64,000 nt of DNA from Gemmatimonadaceae bacterium (lineage in GTDB: Bacteria > Gemmatimonadota > Gemmatimonadetes > Gemmatimonadales > Gemmatimonadaceae): assembly GCA_035533015.1 (NCBI GenBank), contig DATLUQ010000046.1, forward strand, positions 1 to 64,000. Direction: 5' to 3'. Position numbers and translations under genes: made by a program. Shown here one piece after another: positions 43,559-53,762 of this stretch; positions within the stretch are counted from its first letter, which is position 1; each line of letters starts with the position of its first letter. Under the pieces are notes generated by a model. It saw nothing but the letters and a program-made list of their open reading frames with translations. It was not told the DNA's origin and searched no databases.

Positions 43559-43973
43559 ATGCACGTCGCTCCTGTCACTCTCCGCGGCATGCACGTGCGC
43601 CTGGAGCCCATGACCATGGACCACCTCGACGCGCTGTGCGCCGTGGGGCTCGCCCCTGAACGTGAGGATCGGTTGGACGTCGGTGGGACTCCCCTGGCTG
43701 CGCACGGCGGTGAACACGGAGGCGAAGTATCTGATGATGCGCCACGCCTTCGAGACCCTGGGGTGCCTCCGGGTGGAATTCAAGACGGACGTGCTGAACG
43801 AACGCTCCCGCCGGGCCATCCTGCGACTCGGCGCCAAGCAGGAAGGAATTCTGAGAAGTCATATGGTGGTGCAGGGCGGGCGCATCCGCGACTCGGTGTA
43901 CGACAGCGTGATCGCCGAGGAGTGGCCGGATGTCAGGGGGCGATTGGAGCGGATGTTGGGGGCAGGAGGGTAA
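43559..43973 (+). pseudogene. GNAT acetyltransferase (RimJ/RimL type) with internal deletion and frameshift
   Basis: The first frame encodes a normal start, LRGMHVRLEPMTMDHLDALC then AVGLAPE, and stops resembling the family near 43655. From about 43660, in another frame, the second half appears: RIGWTSVGLPWLRTAVNTEA, KYLMMRHAFETLGCLRVEFK and TDVLNERSRRAILRLGAKQE. In intact relatives roughly 50-60 residues separate these parts. An internal deletion of about 165 bp that is not a multiple of three would explain both the missing part and the shift. The acetyl-CoA site half is retained but the product cannot be functional. Confidence 0.72.
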
Positions 43974-44009
43974 GAGGCGGTACTCGCCTGCCGGAATGGC
44001 CGGGGATTG

Positions 44010-45974
44010 TCAACTCTCCGTCGCCTCGTACTGTTCCTTGAGCTTGGCCACCACGGCCGGATCCGCCAAAGTCGTCGTATCGCCGAGCGCCCGTCCTTCG
44101 GCGATGTCGCGCAACAGCCGGCGCATGATCTTCCCCGATCGCGTCTTGGGCAGATCCGCCGAGAACAGCACGTCGTCGGGCTTGGCGATGGCCCCGATCT
44201 TCTCGCCCACGAACTCGCGCAGCTCGTCGTGCAGCGCCGGTGATGGCTTGAATCCCTCGCGTAGCGTCACGAACGCGGCCAGCGCCTGCCCCTTCATCTC
44301 GTGCGCCTTGCCGACGACGGCGGCCTCCGCCACCGCGGGATGCTCGACGAGCGCCGACTCCACCTCCATGGTCCCGATGCGGTGGCCTGCCACGTTGAGC
44401 ACATCGTCCACGCGGCCGAGGATCACGTAGTACCCCTCGGCGTCGAGCTTCACGCCGTCGCCCGGAAAGTACAGATCGGGGCGCCCCGGCCACTTGGAGA
44501 AATATGTATTCACATATCGTTCGTCGTCGCCCCAGATGGTGCGGAGCATCGACGGCCAAGGGTAGGTGAGCGCCAGCAGCCCGCCGCCCAGCGGCAGCTG
44601 CTTGCCGGCGGCGTCGAGCAAGGCGGCGGCGTACCCGGGGAGCGGCTGGGTGGCGCTCCCGGGCTGCGTGGCAGTGATGCCGGGCAGCGGCGAGATCACG
44701 ATGGCGCCGGTCTCGGTCTGCCACCACGTGTCCACGATCGGACAGCGCTCGCCGCCGATCACCCTGTGATACCACATCCACGCTTCGGGATTGATCGGCT
44801 CGCCCACCGACCCCAGCAAGCGCAGCTGCGACAGATCGTGCTTGGCCGGGTGCTGCGCGCCCCATTTCATGAACGCGCGGATCGCGGTGGGAGCCGTGTA
44901 CAGGATGGTGACGCCGTACTTCTCGCAGATCTCCCAGAAGCGGTCCTTCTCGGGCCAATCCGGCGCCCCTTCGTACATCACGCACGTCGCGCCATTGGAG
45001 AGCGGGCCGTAGGTAAGATACGAGTGTCCCGTGACCCAGCCCACGTCGGCGGTGCACCAGAAGACGTCCTCCTCCTTCAGATCGAATACTTCCCGGGTCG
45101 TCGTCGTGCACCCCACCAGGTAGCCGCCCGTCGTGTGCACGATGCCCTTGGGCTTCCCCGTGGTGCCCGACGTGTAGAGGATGTACAACACGTCCTCGGC
45201 GTCCATCGCTTCGGGCTCGCACCACTGGCTGGCCGGGCGCATGAGCCGGTGCCACCAGTGGTCGCGCCCCTCCTTCATGTCGGCGAACGCCTCATCGCCG
45301 CCGGCGCCCGGGCGCCGTTGCACCACGATCACGTTCTGGATCGACGGCGTCTCCTCGAGCGCCTTGTCGCAGTTGCGCTTGAGCGGCACGACCGCGCCGC
45401 GACGATAGCCGCCGTCGGCGGTGATCAGCACCTTGCACTGGGCGTCGTTGATCCGGTCGCGTAGCGACTCGGGCGAGAAGCCCCCGAACACCACCGAGTG
45501 CGGCGCGCCGATCCGCGCACAGGCGAGCATCGAGATCACCGCCTCGGGAATCATCGGCAGGTAGATCGCCACGCGGTCGCCGCGTTTGACGCCGAGTGAC
45601 CGCAAGACGTTGGCGAACTTGTTGACCTCCACGTAGAGATCCCAGTACGTGAGGGTGCGCCGGTCGCCGGGCTCGCCCTCCCAGACCAGGGCGGCCTTGT
45701 TGCGGCGCGCGCCACGCACGTGGCGGTCCACGCAGTTCACCGATGCATTCAGCTTGCCGCCCTGGAACCATTTGGCGTGCGGAGGCTTCCACTCGAGCAC
45801 GCTGTCGAACGGCTCGATCCACTCCAGCGCCCGCGCTTCCTGTGCCCAGTACGCCGGGATGTCCTGCGCCGCCTTGTCGTAGATCGCCGGGTCGGACACA
45901 ACGGCCGTTGCTCTGAACGAGGCCGGTGGGGGGAATTTTCGGTGTTCTTGAAGCAGGGTGTCGATGTCTGACAT
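44010..45974 (-). CDS. acs: Acetyl-CoA synthetase
   Basis: A 654-residue adenylate-forming enzyme making acetyl-CoA from acetate, ATP and CoA. ATG 45974 ([20 protein letters not shown]) fits the family start; the longer open frame was rejected. Signatures: the P-loop [58 protein letters not shown] and the regulatory/catalytic lysine in [20 protein letters not shown], the target of acetylation in this family. It is divergent from hemD. Together with acnA it shows acetate assimilation through the TCA cycle. Confidence 0.97.
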   Translation of the reverse strand: MSDIDTLLQEHRKFPPPASFRATAVVSDPAIYDKAAQDIPAYWAQEARALEWIEPFDSVLEWKPPHAKWFQGGKLNASVNCVDRHVRGARRNKAALVWEGEPGDRRTLTYWDLYVEVNKFANVLRSLGVKRGDRVAIYLPMIPEAVISMLACARIGAPHSVVFGGFSPESLRDRINDAQCKVLITADGGYRRGAVVPLKRNCDKALEETPSIQNVIVVQRRPGAGGDEAFADMKEGRDHWWHRLMRPASQWCEPEAMDAEDVLYILYTSGTTGKPKGIVHTTGGYLVGCTTTTREVFDLKEEDVFWCTADVGWVTGHSYLTYGPLSNGATCVMYEGAPDWPEKDRFWEICEKYGVTILYTAPTAIRAFMKWGAQHPAKHDLSQLRLLGSVGEPINPEAWMWYHRVIGGERCPIVDTWWQTETGAIVISPLPGITATQPGSATQPLPGYAAALLDAAGKQLPLGGGLLALTYPWPSMLRTIWGDDERYVNTYFSKWPGRPDLYFPGDGVKLDAEGYYVILGRVDDVLNVAGHRIGTMEVESALVEHPAVAEAAVVGKAHEMKGQALAAFVTLREGFKPSPALHDELREFVGEKIGAIAKPDDVLFSADLPKTRSGKIMRRLLRDIAEGRALGDTTTLADPAVVAKLKEQYEATES

Positions 45975-46170
45975 GAGAAGGGCCGAAAGGAGAAACGACG
46001 GCGGTGCGTACGGCGCGGGGGAATGGAGCGGGCAAGCGGAAGAACAGTGGATACTGCGAATTGGGCGGGGCGGGGGCAAGGTTCGAGGCGGCGAGGCGGG
46101 CGTGCCGCCGCTCGAGCGGCGGGCTATCTTCCAGATCGGCGCTGAGATCGCAACGACCCAGGATTGCCGC

Positions 46171-46971
46171 ATGACGAACCCCGCAAGCCGGCGCACCAAC
46201 GCATCCGGATCGCAGGTGCTCTCGGGCACTCGCGTGGTCGTCACGCGCGCCGCCAATCAGGCCGCCGCGCTGAGCCGTCCGCTCGCCGCACTGGGGGCCG
46301 AGGTGGTCGAGATGCCGGCCACACGCGTGGAGTTGCTTGACCCCACTCCCGCGATGGCCGCGATCGCCCACCTCGCCGATTACCACTGGCTGGTGTTCAC
46401 CAGCCAGAATGCCGTCCGCTGCTTCTGGCAGCTACTGGGGCAGGCCGGCCGAGGGCTCGACGCCCTCGCCCGCCTCCGCGTGGCCGCCGTGGGACCGTCC
46501 ACCGCGGCGGCGCTGGAAGCGCTTGGCGTGCCGGTGGCGGTGACCCCGACCCGGTTCGTGGCCGAGGGGTTGCTCGAAGCCCTGCGTGACCGCGACGACG
46601 TGCGCGGGACGCGCGTGCTCTACCTCGTGGCGCGCGGAGCGCGGGAGGTGCTGCCCGTGGGGTTGCGCGAGTTGGGCGCAACGGTGGATGTGGTGCCGCT
46701 TTACCGCTCGGTACCGGACGTCGAGGGAGCGGCGGCGCTCCGCGAGCGGTTGCTCGGCGGGCAGATCGACGTCGTGACCTTCACCGCGGGCTCGTCGGCC
46801 AGCGCCTTCGTGCACGCCGTCGGCGCCGACGCCGCGGCCCGTGCCGCCATCGCGACGATCGGCCCCGCCACGTCGGCCGTTGTCCGCGAATTGGGACTGG
46901 AGGTGCGCGCAGAAGCGGACCCGTCCACGCTCGACGGACTCGTCCAGGCCGTGGTGGCCGTCGTGCGTTAG
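46171..46971 (+). CDS. hemD: Uroporphyrinogen-III synthase
   Basis: A 266-residue enzyme that closes hydroxymethylbilane to uroporphyrinogen III with inversion of ring D. The weakly conserved family is recognised by [68 protein letters not shown] and [20 protein letters not shown]. It lies 39 bp before hemC on the same strand, which supports the call. The ATG follows AGGA. It opens the haem operon hemD-hemC-hemB-ppa. Confidence 0.9.
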   Translation: MTNPASRRTNASGSQVLSGTRVVVTRAANQAAALSRPLAALGAEVVEMPATRVELLDPTPAMAAIAHLADYHWLVFTSQNAVRCFWQLLGQAGRGLDALARLRVAAVGPSTAAALEALGVPVAVTPTRFVAEGLLEALRDRDDVRGTRVLYLVARGAREVLPVGLRELGATVDVVPLYRSVPDVEGAAALRERLLGGQIDVVTFTAGSSASAFVHAVGADAAARAAIATIGPATSAVVRELGLEVRAEADPSTLDGLVQAVVAVVR

Positions 46972-47010
46972 ACGGGGCTACATTGCAGCACACCCCTGAA
47001 CGATGATTTC

Positions 47011-47973
47011 ATGACCTCTGATAATCCGATCCGCATCGCCACCCGCTCGTCGGATCTGGCCCTGTACCAGGCGAATCTGGTCAAGGCGATGCTCGAGGCC
47101 CGCGGCCACGCCGCCGAGTTGGTGACCTTCAAGACGGTCGGGGACAAGAAGCTCGACGAGCCGCTCAGCGCCATCGGCGCCAAGGGGCTGTTCACCAAGG
47201 AACTGGAGCACGCGCTGGGCCGTGGCAAAGTGGACTGCTGCGTGCACTCCCTCAAAGACCTCCCTACTGAATCGCCCGACGGACTGGCCGTCGGCGCCGT
47301 GCTGGCGCGCGAGGATCCGCGGGACGTGCTCGTGATCAGCGACGTGATCGAGGCCGAATCGCTCGACGAACTGCCGCGCGGGTCGCGTGTCGGAACGTCC
47401 AGCCTGCGGCGCCGCGCGCAACTGGCGGCGCGGCGCAAGGACCTGGATATCGTCGAGCTTCGCGGCAACGTGCCGACCCGCGTCAAGAAGGTTGACACCG
47501 GCGTGGTCCACGCCGCCATTCTCGCCGCTGCCGGATTGCACCGCCTGGGCGTATCGCAGCGCATCACGGCCACACTCGATGCGCCGGACTGGCTGCCGGC
47601 CCCGGGCCAGGGCGCCATCGCCATCCAGATTCGCGGGGACGACGCGCGCATGCGCGAGACCACCGCGGCGCTCAACGACGCCCGCACGATGACCGACGTG
47701 CGAGCCGAGCGCGCGTTCCTGGGTGCGCTCGAAGGCGGATGCCAGGTGCCGATCGGCGCGCTGGTCATGCCGCGCGATGGCGGCTATGTCCTGCACGGAC
47801 TGATTGCCGATCTCGAAGGCGTGCGGATCGTGCGCGGCGAGATCGCGCTCGACGAACGCGATCCGGAGTTGAGCGGTGTGCGGCTGGCCAACCAACTGCG
47901 CGGTCAGGGCGCCACGGAGATCCTCGCAGGGCTGCGGCGCGCACAGCATATCCCATCGCCACAACCGGAGTAG
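47011..47973 (+). CDS. hemC: Porphobilinogen deaminase (hydroxymethylbilane synthase)
   Basis: A 320-residue enzyme that polymerises four porphobilinogens to hydroxymethylbilane. [80 protein letters not shown] and [18 protein letters not shown] are intact. The dipyrromethane cofactor is attached to the Cys in [17 protein letters not shown]. It lies between hemD and hemB. Confidence 0.97.
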   Translation: MTSDNPIRIATRSSDLALYQANLVKAMLEARGHAAELVTFKTVGDKKLDEPLSAIGAKGLFTKELEHALGRGKVDCCVHSLKDLPTESPDGLAVGAVLAREDPRDVLVISDVIEAESLDELPRGSRVGTSSLRRRAQLAARRKDLDIVELRGNVPTRVKKVDTGVVHAAILAAAGLHRLGVSQRITATLDAPDWLPAPGQGAIAIQIRGDDARMRETTAALNDARTMTDVRAERAFLGALEGGCQVPIGALVMPRDGGYVLHGLIADLEGVRIVRGEIALDERDPELSGVRLANQLRGQGATEILAGLRRAQHIPSPQPE

Positions 47974-48032
47974 ATTCCACGCTGGACGCCTCCGGCGGGG
48001 AATCCGCCCGGGCCAGCACGCAGGGTCGCCAT

Positions 48033-49025
48033 ATGCCAGGATTTCCCGACTATCGTCCGCGGCGGCTGCGCCGCACCGCCGCGCTCCGCCGTCTCGTGCG
48101 CGAGACGCACCTCTCGGCGTCGCAGTTCGTGCTGCCGATGTTCGCCCGTCCGGGTAAGCAGACCCGCGTGCCGATCGCATCCATGCCCGGCGTGTTCCAG
48201 TTGTCGGTGGACGAACTGGTGCGCGACGCTGCCACCGCAGCCAAGGCCGGCGTGGGCGGCGTGCTCCTGTTCGGCATTCCCGAGCACAAGGACGCCACCG
48301 GCACCAGCGCCTGGGACGAGCACGGGCCGGTGCAGGAAGCCGTGCGCGCCCTCAAACGCGAACTGCCCGATCTCGTCGTGATCACCGACGTGTGCATGTG
48401 CGAATACACCGACCACGGCCACTGCGGGGTGATCACCAACGGCGAGGTGGACAACGACGCCACCCTCGATCTGCTGGCGCGCGAGGCCGTGTCGCACGCC
48501 CGGGCCGGCGCCGACATCGTAGCGCCGAGCGACATGATGGATGGTCGCGTGGCCGCCATCCGCGGCGCGCTCGACGACGCGGGCTTCGCGCACACGCCGA
48601 TTCTCAGCTACGCCGCCAAGTTCGCCGGTCCGTTCTACGGGCCGTTTCGCGACGCCGCCGAATCTGCGCCGCAGTTCGGCGACCGCCGCGGCTATCAGAT
48701 GGACGCCGCCAACGCCGACGAGGCGTTGCGGGAGGTCGAACTCGACATCGCCGAGGGCGCCGATCTCGTGATGGTGAAGCCGGCTGGCCCGTTCCTCGAC
48801 ATCATCCGGCGGGTGAAGGACGCCACCGGCTATCCACTCGCCGCGTACCAGGTGAGCGGCGAGTTCAGCATGATCAAGGCGGCGGCCGAGCGCGGGTGGA
48901 TCGACGGGGAGGGCGCGATGATGGACTCACTGCTCGGCATCCGTCGTGCGGGCGCCGACATCCTGATCACGTACTTCGCCGTCGAGGCGGCGCAGGTGCT
49001 GGCGCGCCGAGGCCTCGCGCCATGA
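48033..49025 (+). CDS. hemB: Delta-aminolevulinic acid dehydratase (porphobilinogen synthase)
   Basis: A 330-residue enzyme condensing two 5-aminolevulinates to porphobilinogen. It has [20 protein letters not shown], the zinc-type cysteine cluster in [20 protein letters not shown], the first active-site lysine in [20 protein letters not shown] and the Schiff-base lysine in [20 protein letters not shown]. The cysteine-rich form means a Zn2+ enzyme rather than the Mg2+-only type. Its stop overlaps the ppa ATG, so pyrophosphatase is made together with the haem enzymes. Confidence 0.97.
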   Translation: MPGFPDYRPRRLRRTAALRRLVRETHLSASQFVLPMFARPGKQTRVPIASMPGVFQLSVDELVRDAATAAKAGVGGVLLFGIPEHKDATGTSAWDEHGPVQEAVRALKRELPDLVVITDVCMCEYTDHGHCGVITNGEVDNDATLDLLAREAVSHARAGADIVAPSDMMDGRVAAIRGALDDAGFAHTPILSYAAKFAGPFYGPFRDAAESAPQFGDRRGYQMDAANADEALREVELDIAEGADLVMVKPAGPFLDIIRRVKDATGYPLAAYQVSGEFSMIKAAAERGWIDGEGAMMDSLLGIRRAGADILITYFAVEAAQVLARRGLAP

Positions 49026-49564
49026 TGAACCTGTGGCGCGACCTGCCGCCCGGGGCCAATCCGCCGGAAGCCGTGACGGCGGTGATCGAGATTCCGCAGG
49101 GCAGCCGCAACAAGTACGAACTGGACAAGTCCACGGGGCTCATCAAGCTCGACCGTGTGCTCTATTCGGCGGTGCACTATCCGGCAGAGTACGGGTTCAT
49201 CCCCCGCACGCTGCACGACGACGGCGATCCAATGGACGTGCTCGTGCTGCTGAAGGAAGAGACCTTTCCGGGCTGCATCATCGACGTGCGGCCAATCGGC
49301 GTGCTGCACATGGTCGACAGGGGCGAACCGGACGACAAGATCCTCGCCGTACCGCTGCACGATCCGTACTCACAGGATTCCTTCGACATCGCCGACATTC
49401 CGCAGCATATGCTGAGGGAAGTGGCGCAGTTCTTCGTGAGCTACAAGGAACTGGAAGGCAAGAAGGTCGAGATCGTGGGGTGGGGAAAGAGCGAAGAGGC
49501 GATGCGGCTGATCGTACGGTCAATCGCGCAGTACGACGATGCGTACCTGACCGTCGGGCCGTGA
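49022..49564 (+). CDS. ppa: Inorganic pyrophosphatase (family I)
   Basis: A 180-residue soluble enzyme hydrolysing pyrophosphate, driving biosynthetic reactions. The active-site acidic residues are in [20 protein letters not shown] and [40 protein letters not shown] and AEYGFIPRT are standard. Overlap with the hemB stop (ATGATGA) offers two adjacent ATG codons, and the first was taken. Typical length for bacterial family I. Confidence 0.96.
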   Translation: MMNLWRDLPPGANPPEAVTAVIEIPQGSRNKYELDKSTGLIKLDRVLYSAVHYPAEYGFIPRTLHDDGDPMDVLVLLKEETFPGCIIDVRPIGVLHMVDRGEPDDKILAVPLHDPYSQDSFDIADIPQHMLREVAQFFVSYKELEGKKVEIVGWGKSEEAMRLIVRSIAQYDDAYLTVGP

Positions 49565-49579
49565 CGCGCTGACCAGATC

Positions 49580-49790
49580 GTGAAGGCCTGCGTGCGCCCG
49601 GGCCGCGGTGACCGGCGGCTCGGTTACAACCTCGTCGTGGGCGGGGCGGGCCTGGCCGCCCTCGGCGTCGTCGCCACCGTGTCGCACCTGCCCGGCACTC
49701 TTTCGCCACGGGCTCGCGTGCTCGGTGGGGCTCACGCTCTTTCCGGCCGCTCTCGACACGCTGGCCTGGATTGCGGGGCTTTTCCGTTGA
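49580..49790 (+). pseudogene. Possible frameshifted two-helix membrane protein
   Basis: From GTG 49580 one frame gives a hydrophobic helix (LGYNLVVGGAGLAALGVVAT), then turns Arg/Gly-rich. A neighbouring frame from about 49695 continues with a second helix (HGLACSVGLTLFPAALDTLA) and ends neatly at GLFR and a stop near 49790. Together they would form a small two-helix membrane protein with one frameshift near TCGCACCTGCCCGGCACTC. No family recognised. It may also be non-coding. The remainder of the 313-bp gap after ppa holds an intergenic repeat (49796-49872). Confidence 0.3.
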
Positions 49791-49795
49791 TTGAA

Positions 49796-49872
49796 GTAGG
49801 AGGGTAGGAGGGACAATGGCGAACACCGTGGTCGTCCACTCTCCTCCCCGCCCACTCTCCTACCCTCCTGAT
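49796..49872. repeat. Intergenic GTAGGA/TCCTAC repeat, copy near 49.8 kb
   Basis: GTAGGAGGGTAGGAGGGAC (49796-49814) and CTCCTACCCTCCT (49857-49869) form a perfect 13-bp stem in the outer part. The interior has a further pyrimidine tract (CACTCTCCTCCCCGCCC). It lies just before the stop of the converging DUF1707 gene. Confidence 0.7.
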
Positions 49873-49877
49873 CAAGT

Positions 49878-50477
49878 TCACGCATCCCGCTCGCGCGTGC
49901 GCACCGACACGTCTGACATCAGCGCCCATCCGGTGATACGCAGCACCGGTGCGCCGGCTGGCGGCACCCCGCCCTCGGAGCGGCTCCGATGGCTCACCGA
50001 CGCCAGGATCGGCGTCGTCTCGGTGACCACATGCACGTGGGGTGGCACGGTGATCCGCACCGCCGCGAAGGTCGCCTTGACGCAGATCTCCGTGACGCCG
50101 GCCGACAGTTGCGCCTCGTGCAGGTCGAGATGGGTGTCCGACATCACCGCCACGAGGTCCAGCTCCTGGGGCGGAATCCACACGCCGCGGCGCACCCGGC
50201 TGCTGAGCAGCGAGAGCATGCGCGTGCGGACCCGCTGCGACGGCGCCGGCGCGGGCCGCAGCGCCGGTGGGCCGCGGGTTGCATCGAGATCCGGCAGGTC
50301 CGAGGCCAACGCGCGAATCTCGGCCACCGAGTCCGCGCGGTACACCAACTCGAGGCGTGTTTCGAGTTCCTCGATCGACAGATTGTCGCTGGCGAACTGC
50401 CGCGACAGCAGCGTCACCACGCGCTCCCGCTCGCGCTCCAGTGCCTGCACCGAGCCGGGCTGACCAGGGCTCGTCAT
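49878..50477 (-). CDS. DUF1707 / LiaF-like envelope stress protein
   Basis: A 199-residue soluble protein. The N-terminus (ERVVTLLSRQFASDNLSIEE, LETRLELVYRADSVAEIRAL) is the DUF1707 helical domain. The C-terminal half (LVAVMSDTHLDLHEAQLSAG, VTEICVKATFAAVRITVPPH) is the beta-helix-like domain found in LiaF-type cell-wall stress proteins. No membrane helix is present, so it is a cytosolic variant. The role is likely sensing or regulatory, not enzymatic. Lies downstream of the aquaporin gene on the minus strand. Confidence 0.78.
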   Translation of the reverse strand: MTSPGQPGSVQALERERERVVTLLSRQFASDNLSIEELETRLELVYRADSVAEIRALASDLPDLDATRGPPALRPAPAPSQRVRTRMLSLLSSRVRRGVWIPPQELDLVAVMSDTHLDLHEAQLSAGVTEICVKATFAAVRITVPPHVHVVTETTPILASVSHRSRSEGGVPPAGAPVLRITGWALMSDVSVRTRERDA

Positions 50478-50487
50478 CGTCGCGCGG

Positions 50488-51174
50488 TCAGGCCGCCGCC
50501 GCAGGGTCGTCGCGCAGGAACACCCAGTCGTAGATCAGCCCGGCCGCCACGCCGCCCAGGATGGGACCGATCCAGTAGATGAGATGTCCTTCGAACACGC
50601 CGCTCACCAGCGCCGGCCCGAATGCCCGTGCCGGATTCATCGACGCCCCCGTGAGCGGGCCGATGGCGAGCACGTCGGCGCACACCGTGAGGCCGACGGC
50701 GAAGCCTCCCACCTTCGGGGCCTTGGGATCGACGACGGTGCCGAACACGACGAACACGAGGAAGAAGGTCGCGATCGCTTCGAATCCAATGGCGTGCAGC
50801 GTACTCACGTTCCCCGCCACCCACTCACCGCCCAGCCGGGCAGCCTGGGCCACGGTGGCGGGGAACAGCGCCTTGAGGGCGAGGGCGGCCACGACCGCAC
50901 CCGCGCACTGCGACACGATGTAGACGGCCGTGGCGGGAAGGCTCAGCCGCCGGGTGACGGCGAAGCCGATCGTGACCGCCGGATTGAGGTGCCCCGATAC
51001 GCGCATCGTCGCCGACACGAGCAGGGCCATGGTGAGTCCGTAGGCGATCGCCACGTCGATGAGCGGCACGGCGGCATTCGCCACGTAGCCGTTCATGATG
51101 GTCGCACCGCCGATGAACACGAGCGCGAACGTCCCGATGAACTCGGCCACGATGGGCCGCTTGAGATCCTGCAT
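50488..51174 (-). CDS. Aquaporin / MIP family channel
   Basis: A 228-residue inner-membrane channel with six helices and two half-helix NPA loops: RVSGHLNPAVTIGFAVTRRL and LTGASMNPARAFGPALVSG. VAEFIGTFALVFIGGATIMN is the first helix. The pattern (a compact second loop ending in Ala-Arg-Ala-Phe-Gly-Pro) is closer to water channels than glycerol facilitators, which usually have Asp after the second NPAR. The ATG at 51174 has GGAG 9 nt upstream; the longer TTG-started version was rejected. Confidence 0.9.
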   Translation of the reverse strand: MQDLKRPIVAEFIGTFALVFIGGATIMNGYVANAAVPLIDVAIAYGLTMALLVSATMRVSGHLNPAVTIGFAVTRRLSLPATAVYIVSQCAGAVVAALALKALFPATVAQAARLGGEWVAGNVSTLHAIGFEAIATFFLVFVVFGTVVDPKAPKVGGFAVGLTVCADVLAIGPLTGASMNPARAFGPALVSGVFEGHLIYWIGPILGGVAAGLIYDWVFLRDDPAAAA

Positions 51175-51268
51175 GCTGCGAAGCTCCGGCAAGGAGAAAG
51201 AGACACCGTCCGTCGCTGACAACGCTACGCGCCGCGGCGCGTAGCGTCCAGCGTCCAGCCCCGCGCCG

Positions 51269-52513
51269 TCAATCGGCCCGTCGCAGGACGATCGCAGCGT
51301 TGATCCCGCCGAATCCGAACGAATTGCTCAGCGCACAGTCGGCGCGCGCCGTGCGCCCCTCGTTGGGGATGTAGTCGAGGTCGCATCCTTCGTCGGGCGA
51401 CTCGAGATTGAGGGTGGGTGGCAGCCATCCGCGCTGTACGGCGAGCGCGGCAATCGCGATCTCGATCGCCCCCGAGGCGCCGAGGGCGTGGCCATAGTAC
51501 GCCTTGGTGCTGCTCACCTGCAGGCGGGCGGCGTGGTCGCCGAACACCTGTTTGATGGCCGATGTCTCGACGGGATCATTGAGGGGCGTGGAACTGCCGT
51601 GCGCATTCACGTAGGCCACCTCATGCGGCGCCACGTGCCCTTGGGCGAGCGCCAGGCGCATGGACCGTGCGGCCTGTGATCCATCGGGGCGCGGCGCCGT
51701 CATGTGGTGGGCGTCGTTGGAAAAGCCGAATCCCAGCACCTCGGCGTACACGGGCGCGCCGCGGGCGATGGCGCGCGATCGCTCCTCGAGCACCAGGACG
51801 CACGCGCCCTCACCCATCACGAACCCATCGCGCCCCCGGTCGAACGGACGCGACGCGCGTGCCGGATCGTCGTTCCGGGTGGACATCGCGCGGATAATGG
51901 CGAACGCGCCAAAGCACAACGGCGCCAGCGGGGCCTCGGAGGCGCCGGCAAACATCACGTCCGCTTCGTCGTCGCGAATGGCGCGGAACGCCTGGCCGAT
52001 GGCGATCGTGCCCGATGCACAGCTCATGGCGTTGGTGCTGTTGGGGCCCTGGACCCCGAGATCGATCGCGATATTGCAGCTCGATGCGCCGCCGAACACC
52101 GTGAGGGCGAGCGACGGATCCACGGCCCTGATCCCCTCCTGCATGGCCACGCGCACCTGCTGCTCGGCGAAGGCCACGCCTCCCAGCGCCGAGCCCATCA
52201 TGGCGCCGATCCGCTCCCGGTTCTCTGCAGGGAGGTCGAGCCGCGCGTCGCCAGCGGCCAGCCGCGCCGCGGCCACGGAGAAGTGGCCGAACCGATCGAG
52301 CCGCCGCGCCCGGCGGTGCTCGATGAAGTCGTCGGCGTGGAAGTCGTCGATCTCGGCCGCGTTCTGGCTGTGGAACATCCCGGGGTCGAACCGCGTGATC
52401 GTGCGCACGGCGCTCTGCTGGCGCAGCAGCCCGGCCCAGAGCCCCTCGTGCGTGATGCCGATGGGCGTGATGGGTCCGATACCCGTGATGACGACCCGCC
52501 TGGCTTCGGTCAT
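51269..52513 (-). CDS. Beta-ketoacyl-ACP synthase, FabF-like, in a non-fatty-acid operon
   Basis: A 414-residue ketosynthase with the complete Cys-His-His triad: NAMSCASGTIAIGQAFRAIR, VAYVNAHGSSTPLNDPVET and STKAYYGHALGASGAIEIAI. C-terminal NSFGFGGINAAIVLRR is typical of KAS II. It condenses malonyl-ACP onto an acyl thioester. It is last in a six-gene minus-strand operon without acyl carrier protein, transacylase or ketoreductase. It is therefore probably dedicated to a specialised polyketide or modified lipid rather than bulk fatty acids. The gap to the preceding SRPBCC gene is 20 bp. Confidence 0.88.
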   Translation of the reverse strand: MTEARRVVITGIGPITPIGITHEGLWAGLLRQQSAVRTITRFDPGMFHSQNAAEIDDFHADDFIEHRRARRLDRFGHFSVAAARLAAGDARLDLPAENRERIGAMMGSALGGVAFAEQQVRVAMQEGIRAVDPSLALTVFGGASSCNIAIDLGVQGPNSTNAMSCASGTIAIGQAFRAIRDDEADVMFAGASEAPLAPLCFGAFAIIRAMSTRNDDPARASRPFDRGRDGFVMGEGACVLVLEERSRAIARGAPVYAEVLGFGFSNDAHHMTAPRPDGSQAARSMRLALAQGHVAPHEVAYVNAHGSSTPLNDPVETSAIKQVFGDHAARLQVSSTKAYYGHALGASGAIEIAIAALAVQRGWLPPTLNLESPDEGCDLDYIPNEGRTARADCALSNSFGFGGINAAIVLRRAD

Positions 52514-52533
52514 GCCGCGCTCCCGTTGGACAT

Positions 52534-53061
52534 TCAGGCCGATCGCTCGGCCACGCGGGCCAGGCCGGCCAACGTGCGCGACGCGATGCCGTGCACGAAC
52601 ACAGGCCCGATCACCCGGCAGGCCGCGAACTCACCAATCACCGGCCAGGCCGGGCCGTTCCACAAATGCACGATCGTCACCGTGGTGCCGCCGTCCCTCA
52701 CGCGAAAAGCCCACAGTACTTCCATCCCCCGCGTGACCCCCCGGATGTGGCGGAAACGGATCCATGGCGGCGCGCTCGTACCGGGCGACACCTGCATTTC
52801 CGACGTCCAGCGGGTGGGCCAATCGAACACCCCGAACGGTCGCACGGCTTCCATGATCACCACACCGCCACCGTCGGCGGCGCGCTCCACGAAGGACACC
52901 CGGCGATAGTGCGCGAGCAGTTCGGGCCAGCGCGCGACGTCGCGTGCCAACGCGAAGATCACGCCCAGCGGGGCCGTCACGTGCCGTTGATCCACCGTCA
53001 TCATCCGCGCGGCGGGCGGCATGGGCCCGAGATCGAACGGATCGCGCACGCGATCGATCAT
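52534..53061 (-). CDS. SRPBCC (START-like) family protein
   Basis: A 175-residue protein with a hydrophobic-cavity START-like fold: [40 protein letters not shown] and EVLWAFRVRDGGTTVTIVHL. The family includes polyketide cyclases and aromatases, Coq10-like lipid carriers and ligand-binding proteins. In this setting, between a methyltransferase and a ketosynthase gene, a cyclase/aromatase or lipid-intermediate carrier role is a reasonable inference. Its ATG overlaps the methyltransferase stop by 4 nt. Confidence 0.78.
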   Translation of the reverse strand: MIDRVRDPFDLGPMPPAARMMTVDQRHVTAPLGVIFALARDVARWPELLAHYRRVSFVERAADGGGVVIMEAVRPFGVFDWPTRWTSEMQVSPGTSAPPWIRFRHIRGVTRGMEVLWAFRVRDGGTTVTIVHLWNGPAWPVIGEFAACRVIGPVFVHGIASRTLAGLARVAERSA

Positions 53062-53762
53062 GGGGCGGATCCTGGCACGCTCCAGCGCGCGGTGAGCCGG
53101 TATCCGGGGTGCCGCCGGACGGCGGGCGCCCGTCCCGTTGCGTCGCACACCAGCGCGGCCAACTCGGCCGCGGTGAATCCGCGCAGCACCGACGCAACGC
53201 CATCGTGCCGCGTGATGGGGTGGAACCCCAGCGGAAAACTCGCCAGCCAGAATCCACCTGCGGCCACCCAACTGCGCCTCAGGTCACTCACGATCACCGC
53301 GCGGCGGGCCACGCGATGCAATTCGCGGATCAGCCGCACGCCGTCGTGGTGCTCGAAGTGGTGGAGCAGTTGCGAACAGGTCACGATGTCAACACTGTGC
53401 GTGGCGAACGAAAGGGCAAGCGCATCGCCGCACGCGCAGTGGATCAGCGAGGGCCGTGCGGCGCCGATGAGCGACTCGGAAGCGTCGCAGCCGAACGTGG
53501 TGAGCCGCACGCCGCGCCGTTCGGCCAGGCGTCGGGCCCGCCGCGGCAGGTCGCCCAGCCCGGTACCAACGTCGAGCAGGGTGGCGTCCGCGCCGCCGGC
53601 CGGGAGCACCCGCGCCAGCTCACGCAGCAGTGCGCGCGCACCCCCGAACAGCGTGTTGGAGCGCACCACGTCGCGCAGCGAGCGTTCGCGCACCGCCGCC
53701 GGGACGGCGGGGTCGTCGAGATATTCAAATCCCCGGCGTCGCGCCGGAGCGGGGAACGGCAT
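53058..53762 (-). CDS. Class I SAM-dependent methyltransferase
   Basis: A 234-residue methyltransferase. SAM-binding motif I is DATLLDVGTGLGDLPRRARR, followed by LTTFGCDASESLIGAARPSL, FATHSVDIVTCSQLLHHFEH and VARRAVIVSDLRRSWVAAGG. This type often methylates small phenolic or quinone-like molecules. The ATG at 53762 (MPFPAPARRRGFEYLDDPAV) overlaps the flavin-reductase stop (TGATG). The longer open frame upstream was rejected. Part of the six-gene operon. Confidence 0.85.
   Translation of the reverse strand: MPFPAPARRRGFEYLDDPAVPAAVRERSLRDVVRSNTLFGGARALLRELARVLPAGGADATLLDVGTGLGDLPRRARRLAERRGVRLTTFGCDASESLIGAARPSLIHCACGDALALSFATHSVDIVTCSQLLHHFEHHDGVRLIRELHRVARRAVIVSDLRRSWVAAGGFWLASFPLGFHPITRHDGVASVLRGFTAAELAALVCDATGRAPAVRRHPGYRLTARWSVPGSAP

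Noticed and set aside
41140-43617. An 825-codon open frame antisense to the molybdenum hydroxylase genes
   Set aside because: It is rich in Arg, His and Gly with no family features, and the opposite strand carries a complete Tat-exported enzyme and its Fe-S subunit. High GC third positions leave antisense frames open.
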